Source: Clostridiales bacterium UBA4644 (GTDB lineage Bacteria > Bacillota > Clostridia > Oscillospirales > Butyricicoccaceae). Taken from it: 36,144 nt of DNA. The translations under genes and the position numbers were made by a program. The notes under the pieces were generated by a model that was given only the letters and a program-made list of their open reading frames with translations, was not told the DNA's origin and ran no database searches. The stretch is taken from contig DHMK01000068.1 of the NCBI GenBank assembly GCA_002405755.1, positions 1 through 36,144 on the forward strand, in the 5' to 3' direction. Every line of letters starts with the position of its first letter. The stretch's first letter is position 1. Of the stretch, positions 31,076-36,144 are shown piece by piece.

Positions 31076-32188
31076 ATGAAACGGATCATTTCTCTTGTTC
31101 TCTGCGCCGCCCTGTCCCTGGGGCTGTTGTTCACCCTCTCCGCCTGCGGTAAGGACACGCCGACCCTCAATGTCTATAACTGGGGCGAGTACATTTCCAA
31201 TGGCTCGGAGGATTCTCTCGACACCATCGCCGCCTTCGAATCCTGGTATGAGGAGGAATACGGACAGAAAATTCATGTGAATTACGATACCTATCCCTCC
31301 AACGAGGATATGTACGCCAAGCTCAGCTCCGGTGCGGTGAGCTACGATGTCATCATTCCCTCGGACTACATGATCGCCCGCCTGTCCGCCGAGAATATGC
31401 TGCTGCCGCTGGATTTCTCCAACATCCCCAACTATCAGTATGTAGACGATGCCTTCAAGGGTCTGTACTATGACCCCCAGGGCCAGTACACCGTCCCCTA
31501 TACCTATGGCATCGTTGGCATCATCTACAACGCGAATGAGGTGGACGAGGCCGATGCCCAGGGCTGGGATCTCATGTGGAACGAAAAATATGCCGGGCGC
31601 ATTCTCCAGTTCAACAACTCCCGGGACGCCTTCGGCACCGCCCTGTACAAGCTGGGCTATGGGGTCAACTCCACCGACCACGCCCTCTGGGACGAGGCCG
31701 CCCAGGAGCTATTGGACCAGAAGCCCTTGCGCTACGGTCTGGTGATGGACGAAATCTATAACCTCATGGAATCCGGCGAGGCCGCCATCGGTGCCTACTA
31801 CGCAGGGGACTATTTCACCATGCTGGATGCCCAGGACGAGGGGGTCGATCTCCGGTTCTATTACCCCTCCCCCACCAATTATTACATCGATGCTATGTGC
31901 ATCCCCTCCTGCTGCCAGAACAAGGAGCTGGCGGAGATCTTTATCAACTACATGCTCTCCAAGGAGCCGGCCATCGCCAATGCGGAGTATACCTACTACG
32001 CCAGCCCCAATTCCCTGGTCTACACCGACCCGGACTATATCGCCGATATGGGCGAGGAAGCCATGGATATCCTCTACCCCGCCATTGACGACTTTGCCGC
32101 CCAGTATGACCAGTATGCCTACAAAAATCTCGATCCCGAAATGCTGGACTACATCAACACCCTGTGGGAAAACATCAAGATCAACTGA
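31076..32188 (+). CDS. potD: Spermidine/putrescine-binding lipoprotein PotD
   Basis: Extracellular substrate-binding protein of the transporter, 370 residues. The signal peptide ends in a lipobox LSAC, so Cys24 should be lipidated and anchor it to the membrane. The mature part begins PTLNVYNWGEYIS, a hallmark of PotD/PotF proteins, and contains YDVIIPSDYMIARL and PYTYGIVGIIYN. Polyamine specificity is by family; exact ligand is not shown. AAGGAGG lies twelve bases before ATG, a longer than usual spacing. It is the last gene of the operon and has a strong terminator. Confidence 0.94.
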   Translation: MKRIISLVLCAALSLGLLFTLSACGKDTPTLNVYNWGEYISNGSEDSLDTIAAFESWYEEEYGQKIHVNYDTYPSNEDMYAKLSSGAVSYDVIIPSDYMIARLSAENMLLPLDFSNIPNYQYVDDAFKGLYYDPQGQYTVPYTYGIVGIIYNANEVDEADAQGWDLMWNEKYAGRILQFNNSRDAFGTALYKLGYGVNSTDHALWDEAAQELLDQKPLRYGLVMDEIYNLMESGEAAIGAYYAGDYFTMLDAQDEGVDLRFYYPSPTNYYIDAMCIPSCCQNKELAEIFINYMLSKEPAIANAEYTYYASPNSLVYTDPDYIADMGEEAMDILYPAIDDFAAQYDQYAYKNLDPEMLDYINTLWENIKIN

Positions 32189-32215
32189 CCTCCATAAGCG
32201 CTGCATGCAAGCAGG

Positions 32216-32249
32216 ACGGCTCCCGCACAAACGGCGGGAGCCGTTTTTT
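32216..32249 (+). terminator. Terminator of potABCD
   Basis: An 11-bp perfect stem ACGGCTCCCGC/GCGGGAGCCGT with a 7-base loop, followed by TTTTTT. Confidence 0.93.
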
Positions 32250-32300
32250 CCCTCCTGCTGGCCCGCTCCAAGAAAAAATACTTTTTCCGCAAAAAATCCC

Positions 32301-32329
32301 TTGACAAACCCCCGGTTTTTCCATATAAT
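32301..32329 (+). promoter_or_regulatory. Consensus promoter of the tRNA cluster
   Basis: Perfect TTGACA (32301-32306) and perfect TATAAT (32324-32329) with a 17-base spacer, the strongest promoter in the window, 33 bases before the first tRNA. Confidence 0.95.
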
Positions 32330-32361
32330 ATATCTTGCTTGCTGCGGCAGGCGATCAATAT

Positions 32362-32438
32362 GGCGGCGTAGCTCAGTTGGCTAGAGCATCCGGTTCATAC
32401 CCGGCAGGTCATAGGTTCAAGTCCCATCGCCGCTACCA
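32362..32438 (+). tRNA. tRNA-Met (CAT)
   Basis: Cloverleaf with 7-bp acceptor stem (GGCGGCG/CGCCGCT, terminal G-U), anticodon loop TTCATAC and encoded CCA. The acceptor start is paired, so this is the elongator rather than the initiator type; tRNA-Ile2 with modified CAT is less likely by overall sequence. The T-stem has one A-C mismatch (ATAGG with CCCAT). Confidence 0.93.
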
Positions 32439-32442
32439 TTTC

Positions 32443-32517
32443 GGCCCGTTGGTCAAGAGGTTAAGACACCGCCCTTTCACGGCGGAATCATGGGTTCGAT
32501 TCCCGTACGGGTCACCA
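32443..32517 (+). tRNA. tRNA-Glu (TTC)
   Basis: Cloverleaf with acceptor GGCCCGT/ACGGGTC, anticodon stem CCGCC/GGCGG, loop CTTTCAC (anticodon TTC) and encoded CCA. It starts four bases after tRNA-Met. Confidence 0.96.
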
Positions 32518-32556
32518 TCCCTTCGGTGGACGCCCTCCGGTGTCCCAAAGCCGAAC

Positions 32557-32633
32557 GGAGACATAGCTCAGCTGGTTAGAGCGTTCGCCTCACACGCGAG
32601 AGGTCATGGGTTCGAGTCCCCTTGTCTCCACCA
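32557..32633 (+). tRNA. tRNA-Val (CAC)
   Basis: Cloverleaf with acceptor GGAGACA/TGTCTCC, anticodon loop CTCACAC (anticodon CAC) and encoded CCA. The T-stem has a T-C mismatch (ATGGG with CCCCT). It is a minor valine isoacceptor reading GUG. Confidence 0.95.
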
Positions 32634-32636
32634 GGT

Positions 32637-32675
32637 ATCCATCGTAATTTTAACCAAATTACGATGGATTTTTTC
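32637..32675 (+). terminator. Terminator of the tRNA cluster
   Basis: A 14-bp perfect stem (32637-32650 with 32656-32669, loop of five) followed by TTTTTTC. Confidence 0.93.
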
Positions 32676-32853
32676 TTGTTTAACGGGTTACATTTATGGT
32701 ACAATGGCTTGGATAAATCGAAATTTGCGGAGATATCAATTCCGATCAGTCTGCCTGCGATAGTCTACCACCCCATGAGGTGACGCAGATGATTTTATTT
32801 TTTCCGCAATGTGAAGCTGCAAGGGCGCAAGCAGGGTTTACGGAGGAAACATA
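32676..32853 (+). promoter_or_regulatory. Promoter and long leader of the GNAT gene
   Basis: TTGTTT (32676-32681) and TACAAT (32700-32705) are 18 bases apart. The following leader of about 140 bases is AT-richer than the surroundings. No gene, riboswitch or clear hairpin was recognised in it. Confidence 0.5.
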
Positions 32854-33291
32854 TTGAATATCACGATTCGCAATATGCGTCCCAGTGACGCAGGCGCGCT
32901 GTACCGTCTGCTTTCTGACCCGGCGGTCATGCGGTATCTGGAGCCGCCGTTCGACCGGGCGCAGACCGAAGCATTTCTGCATCGCGCCGGACTGGCGGAG
33001 CCGCCGCTTGTGTATGCCGTTGAGGAAAACGGGATTTTCCTCGGCTATGTGATCTATCACGGATACGACGCGGAAAGCGTAGAGATCGGCTGGGTGCTGC
33101 TTCCGAAATATTGGGGACACGGATATGCATCGGCGCTGACAGACCAACTGATCGACCAGGCACGGCAGGAAGAGAAAAGCGTCGTGATGGAGTGCGCGCC
33201 GGCGCAGGAAGCCACAAAGCGGATCGCCATCAAGAAGGGCTTTCGCGCCTGCGGGATCTGTGGCGGATTGGCGCTGTACCGACTGCCGTAG
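32854..33291 (+). CDS. GNAT-family N-acetyltransferase
   Basis: Protein of 145 residues with the acetyl-CoA-binding GNAT fold, most like the RimJ/RimL group. It shows an N-terminal TIRNMRPSDAGALYRLLSD, a central ESVEIGWVLLPKYWGHGYA (motif A, with the G-x-G-x-A-like loop for the CoA pyrophosphate), and a terminal AIKKGFRACG. The acceptor is unknown. The start is a TTG, favoured because GGAGG lies seven bases before it and the frame opens with NITIRNMR; no ATG gives a full domain. It follows the tRNA cluster. Confidence 0.85.
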   Translation: MNITIRNMRPSDAGALYRLLSDPAVMRYLEPPFDRAQTEAFLHRAGLAEPPLVYAVEENGIFLGYVIYHGYDAESVEIGWVLLPKYWGHGYASALTDQLIDQARQEEKSVVMECAPAQEATKRIAIKKGFRACGICGGLALYRLP

Positions 33292-33430
33292 TGAGGTCAT
33301 GCAAAGTACGGGGCCGCCGGCTGTGCTTGAAGCATGCGCTCCGCTGAGCCGGGATCGCGCCCCTTACGGCTTTCGGTCAAATCACGGGGCCCTTTGATTT
33401 TTCGCCCGTGACGCGGGCTTTGGAGGAATT
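33292..33430 (+). other. 139-base gap without a gene
   Basis: Between the GNAT gene and the phosphorylase gene. A 7-bp inverted repeat TCACGGG/CCCGTGA spans about 33383-33413, with ATTTTT inside the loop. TTTGGAGGAATT at the end is the ribosome binding site of the next gene. No clear promoter or known RNA element was found. Confidence 0.5.
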
Positions 33431-34197
33431 ATGAGCATTCTTGACGCGTTTGACCCCAACAGCAAGCCGCTGTTCACCCCGGAGCAGCTCTATGGAACGA
33501 AAACAAAGGAGCATCTCGCGGAGATCTGTATCGTGTCCTTTCACCACAAGGTTTGGGAGCGGGTGCTGGAGGAATACCGGCCAGCGGCGGCCGCAAGGGC
33601 CTTTACGCGGCCAACGGCCCGGTGGAGCTTTATCTGCTGGAGCATGGCGGCCGGCACGTGCTGTTTTATATGAGTCCCATCGGCGCGCCTGCCGCAGGCG
33701 CCATTCTGCATGAGGCTGCCGTCCTTACCAGCGCGAAAAAATTCATCGTTTTCGGCAGCTGCGGCGTGCTTTTGCCGGAGGCTTGTGCCGGCAAGGTCAT
33801 CGTTCCCACTGAAGCCTATCGGGACGAGGGGCTTTCCTATCATTTTGCTCCGGCAGCGGATTATATCCGGATGCGCGGCAGCAGCGCGGTGGCGGAGCAT
33901 CTTTCCGCCTGCGGCATCCCTTATGTCACAGGGCGCACCTGGACCACCGATGCCGTCTATCGGGAGACCGCGAACCTCATCGCCCGGCGCGGGGCGGAGG
34001 GCTGTCTCTGCGCGGAGATGGAGGCGGCGGGGCTGCAGGCCGTGGCCGATGCCATCGGCGCGGAGCTCTTCGTCTTCTTTTTCGGCGGCGATATCCTGGG
34101 CGAGATCGGGGACAAGGGCACGCTGGGCGGAGATGCGGAAAATGCCCGTCAGCACGGGCTGCTGGACATCGCTCTGGAGCTTGCAGCGCGGCTGTAA
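33431..34197 (+). pseudogene. Nucleoside phosphorylase (uridine phosphorylase-like), frameshifted
   Basis: The two halves of a COG2820-type nucleoside phosphorylase lie in different frames. From 33431 (GGAGGAATT-ATG) the reading runs MSILDAFDPNSKPLFTPEQL to HHKVWERVLEEYRP, as the family starts. From about 33580 the family sequence continues in the -1 frame: LYAANGPVELYLLEHGG, FYMSPIGAPAAGAILHEAAVL, FGSCGVLLPEACAGK, IVPTEAYRDEGLSYHF, GRTWTTDAVYRET and CAEMEAAGLQAVAD. Left as is, the first frame stops at 33673. Joined, the protein would be about 255 residues, close to full length, and otherwise intact. A one-base loss (real or sequencing error) explains it; no slippery heptamer for programmed shifting was seen. 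A terminator follows. Confidence 0.85.
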
Positions 34198-34215
34198 GCC
34201 GGCAAAGGCACGATC

Positions 34216-34252
34216 AAAGGGAGAGGTAGAAATGCCTCTCCCTTTCTCTTTT
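34216..34252 (+). terminator. Terminator after the phosphorylase gene
   Basis: An 11-bp perfect stem AAAGGGAGAGG/CCTCTCCCTTT with an 8-base loop, then CTCTTTTGTG. It also lies behind the convergent 118-residue protein gene. Confidence 0.85.
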
Positions 34253-34268
34253 GTGCGCGGACAGCTTG

Positions 34269-34625
34269 TTATTTTCCGTTCTCCTGCATCCATTCCCGCA
34301 CGGCGGCCCGCATCTCCCGGCTGAACACGCGGCCGAAGCCCGCGTCTGCGCAAAAGTCAAAGGTCTCCGTGATCTCCCGCAGCCGCGCCAGCAGCCGCGC
34401 CGTCAGCTCCGGCGTCCGGAAATCCCGGGGCAGGTGCTGGATCAGGTTGCCCAGCATGGGATATTGCGCCCGCAGCAGCGCTTCCCCTGCCGCCCGGTCG
34501 CCCTCGTCCCTGCGGGCGCAGAGCGCGGCCTGCTCCGCCGGCGAAAGCACGATGATGCCCTCCGCCTCCTCCAAAAAGGCCCGCACCGCAGGCTCGATGG
34601 CCGTATATTCCATGGCCGGGCTCAC
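34269..34625 (-). CDS. Small protein of unknown function downstream of rarA
   Basis: Not recognised. The 118-residue product is soluble, acidic at the N-terminus and mostly helical by composition (AEQAALCARRDEGDRAAGEALLRAQY, RLLARLREITETFDF). It has no signal peptide, membrane helix or metal motif. The GTG start overlaps the rarA stop (GTGA), with AAGGG six bases ahead; ATG at 34613 is an alternative with a looser site. Overlap means coupled translation with rarA and suggests a linked role. Clean coding frame, tight packing and a hairpin just after the stop support a real gene. Confidence 0.7.
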   Translation of the reverse strand: MSPAMEYTAIEPAVRAFLEEAEGIIVLSPAEQAALCARRDEGDRAAGEALLRAQYPMLGNLIQHLPRDFRTPELTARLLARLREITETFDFCADAGFGRVFSREMRAAVREWMQENGK

Positions 34626-35884
34626 TTCCTTCCCTTGATCTGATCCCAGTAGGCCCTGGCCTGCTGCTCGGTCTTGTTGTCGCCATATTCATAATAATGG
34701 GCGTTTTTCAGCTCATCAGGCAGATATTGCTGCCGCACCCAATGGCCCGGATAATCGTGGGGGTAGCGATAGCCCTGCTCCCGCTCAAAGCCCGTGCCGT
34801 CCGCATGGACATTCTGCAGCTCCCGGGGCACGGTGCGGGCCTTGCCCGCCTGCACATCCGCCCGGGCGCGGGAAATGGCCTGGCATGCGCTGTTGGACTT
34901 GGGCCAGGTGGCAAGCAGGATCACCGCCTCGCCCAGCGGCAGCTGCGCCTCCGGCAGGCCCAGCTGCAGCGCGCTGTCCACGCAGGCCTTGATGATGGGC
35001 ACGGCCATGGGATAGGCCAGGCCGATATCCTCACTGGCGGAGCACAGGATCCTCCGGCAGGCACCGATAAGGTCACCTGCCTCCAGCAGCCGCGCCAGAT
35101 AATGCACCGCCGCGTCAGGATCGGAGCCGCGCATGGATTTCATCAGGGCAGACACCAGATCGAAATGGGCGTCGCCCTCCCGGTCATAGCGGTTGGCGGA
35201 TTTCTGGGCGATGGCATGTGCATCGGCCAGCGTGGCCTTCACAGGGCCATTCTTTCCCCCGGCGGCACACAAAAGCTCCACCGCGTTGACGGCCTTGCGG
35301 ATATCGCCGCCGCAGGACTGGGCGATATGGCCCGTCACGCCGGGTTCCGGGACGATGGTCACGCTGTCGCGCGACTCGAGGAAGTTCAGCGCCCGGTCCA
35401 CTGCCCGCTGCGCCTCCGCCTTCTCCACAGGCTTGAACTCAAAGACCGTGGAGCGCGACAGGATCGCATTGTAGACGTAGAAATACGGGTTTTCCGTCGT
35501 GGAGGCGATGAGGGTGATCTTGCCGTTTTCGATGTATTCGAGCAGGGTCTGCTGCTGCTTTTTGTTGAAATACTGGATCTCGTCGAGGTACAGCAGCACC
35601 CCGTTCGGCGCGAGGAAGGTATCGAGCTGGGCGTAGATCTCCTTGATGTCGGCGGAGGACGCCGTCGTGGCGTTAAGTTTACATAATTTCCTCTGCGTTT
35701 TCTTTGCGATCAGGTTGGCGACGGTCGTCTTGCCCGTGCCGGAAGGGCCGTAGAAGATCATATTGGGCACCGCGCCGGATTCGATGATGCGGCGCAGCAG
35801 GCCGTTTTCGCCCAGAATGTGCTGCTGGCCGCAGACGTCGGAAAGTTCCTGCGGACGAAGCGCGTCCGCGAGGGGCTGATACAT
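34622..35884 (-). CDS. rarA: Replication-associated recombination protein RarA (MgsA family)
   Basis: AAA+ ATPase acting at stalled replication forks, 420 residues, related to clamp-loader subunits. It has MYQPLADALRPQELSDVCGQ at the start, Walker A GPSGTGKTT, Walker B LYLDEIQYFNKKQQ (most homologues read DEIHRFNK), sensor IASTTENPYF and the C-terminal MgsA oligomerisation region with KSMRGSDPDAAVHYLARLLEAGD and RILCSASEDIGLA. AAAGGAGG before ATG fixes the start; it has its own promoter. The first 180 codons prefer TAC, CTC and CGC-type codons, whereas the rest follows the TAT-rich use of the neighbourhood, hinting at a recombined N-terminal half. The downstream small gene overlaps it. Confidence 0.95.
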   Translation of the reverse strand: MYQPLADALRPQELSDVCGQQHILGENGLLRRIIESGAVPNMIFYGPSGTGKTTVANLIAKKTQRKLCKLNATTASSADIKEIYAQLDTFLAPNGVLLYLDEIQYFNKKQQQTLLEYIENGKITLIASTTENPYFYVYNAILSRSTVFEFKPVEKAEAQRAVDRALNFLESRDSVTIVPEPGVTGHIAQSCGGDIRKAVNAVELLCAAGGKNGPVKATLADAHAIAQKSANRYDREGDAHFDLVSALMKSMRGSDPDAAVHYLARLLEAGDLIGACRRILCSASEDIGLAYPMAVPIIKACVDSALQLGLPEAQLPLGEAVILLATWPKSNSACQAISRARADVQAGKARTVPRELQNVHADGTGFEREQGYRYPHDYPGHWVRQQYLPDELKNAHYYEYGDNKTEQQARAYWDQIKGRK

Positions 35885-35915
35885 ATCGCCCGCCTCCTTT
35901 TTCTCTGTTTCTCGT

Positions 35916-35944
35916 ATTATACCGGTTTCTGCTGCCAATTACAA
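35916..35944 (-). promoter_or_regulatory. Promoter of rarA
   Basis: Minus-strand TTGTAA (35939-35944) and TATAAT (35916-35921), 17-base spacer. Confidence 0.8.
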
Positions 35945-35952
35945 GCGGACGG

Positions 35953-35981
35953 TTCCCTTTCCACCGCATTTGTGATACAAT
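35953..35981 (+). promoter_or_regulatory. Putative promoter of nth
   Basis: TACAAT (35976-35981) with a weak -35 (TTCCCT, 35953-35958) 17 bases upstream; divergent from rarA. Confidence 0.45.
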
Positions 35982-36013
35982 ACGACAAACACAACGCAGG
36001 GAGGGGCAAACGC

Positions 36014-36144
36014 ATGGAAACTGCCGAACGGGTGGCCGGGATCATTGCCGCGCTGAAAGAGGAATATCCGGATCCGGTCTGCGCGCTGCAGTACCGGAAG
36101 GACTATGAGCTGATGATCGCGGTGCGGCTGTCGGCGCAGTGCAC
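36014..36144 (+). CDS. nth: Endonuclease III, 5' part only
   Basis: The reading begins METAERVAGIIAALKEEYPDP and continues CALQYRKDYELMIAVRLSAQC before the window ends. The pattern L-x-Y-x-x-x-(Y/F)-E-L-x-I-A-V-x-L-S-A-Q-C is the conserved first block of Nth, a base-excision repair DNA glycosylase/AP lyase. The catalytic Lys and Asp and the iron-sulfur cysteines lie beyond the edge. GGGAGGGG seven bases before ATG sets the start. It is divergent from rarA. Confidence 0.88.
   Translation, partial: METAERVAGIIAALKEEYPDPVCALQYRKDYELMIAVRLSAQC

Noticed and set aside
33575..33600. Programmed -1 ribosomal frameshift in the phosphorylase gene
   Set aside because: No X-XXY-YYZ slippery heptamer is present at the junction, and this family is normally encoded in one frame.
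33553..34197. The second half of the phosphorylase as a separate gene starting at a TTG
   Set aside because: No ribosome binding site lies before it, and it lacks the family N-terminus, which is present in the neighbouring frame just upstream.
32676..34200. Genomic island integrated behind tRNA-Val
   Set aside because: There is no repeat of the tRNA 3' end downstream and no integrase; the two genes there are ordinary enzymes.

Overview
The window is a densely packed, GC-rich stretch of a Firmicutes chromosome, most likely from the class Clostridia and probably an Oscillospirales-like gut lineage; no species can be named from sequence alone. Pointers to this are consensus TTGACA/TATAAT promoters, strong AGGAGG ribosome binding sites, HPr kinase, DUF1540, YlmC/YmxH, the DUF512 radical-SAM protein beside der, an ECF-type ThiT behind a TPP riboswitch, and tRNA genes with encoded CCA. 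MurE carries the DNPR signature of meso-diaminopimelate ligases, so the peptidoglycan is predicted to contain meso-DAP. The content is almost entirely housekeeping. No CRISPR array, transposase, phage module, recognisable defence island or clearly new multi-gene system was found.

Layout. (1) 1-242, minus: 5' end of a SipW-dependent (TasA/camelysin-like) secreted protein. (2) 529-13157, minus: a compact division and cell-wall (dcw) cluster transcribed mraZ-rsmH-ftsL-pbp-murE-mraY-ftsW-murG-murA-ftsQ-ftsZ, from a 17-bp-spacer promoter whose leader holds paired 9-bp repeats, probably the MraZ operator. murF, murD, murC, murB and ftsA are absent from it. (3) 13431-17842: a DUF1540 protein (plus), then mutY, tsf, rpsB, ylmC and thiT (minus), with a TPP riboswitch and terminator ahead of thiT. 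(4) 18134-20990, minus: hprK, a YkvI-type membrane protein and an AT-richer NERD nuclease-like protein. (5) 21204-26917: rpmB (plus), then the minus-strand run yceD-rpmF-DUF512-der-plsY-gpsA. The gpsA 3' end is duplicated 148 bp downstream. (6) 27033-32188, plus: an RluA-family pseudouridine synthase and a complete potABCD polyamine ABC transporter. (7) 32362-36144: tRNA-Met/Glu/Val, a GNAT acetyltransferase, a frameshifted nucleoside phosphorylase, a small unknown protein overlapping rarA, rarA, and the 5' end of nth.

How it fits together. The dcw cluster supplies lipid-linked precursor (MurA, MurE, MraY, MurG) to the septal synthase (FtsW plus the PASTA penicillin-binding protein), organised by FtsL, FtsQ/DivIB and FtsZ, under likely MraZ autoregulation. 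yceD-rpmF, rpsB-tsf, rpmB, der and rsmH serve ribosome production; plsY-gpsA start phospholipid synthesis; mutY, rarA and nth act in DNA repair.

The points most worth a second look are the 44-bp direct repeat that reproduces the gpsA 3' end with only synonymous changes in its coding part, the FtsZ tail beyond its usual C-terminal peptide, possible attenuator hairpins inside the dcw and rpsB-tsf transcripts, competing pairings in the rpsB leader, the one-base-type frameshift in the phosphorylase gene, and an apparent codon-usage break inside rarA.
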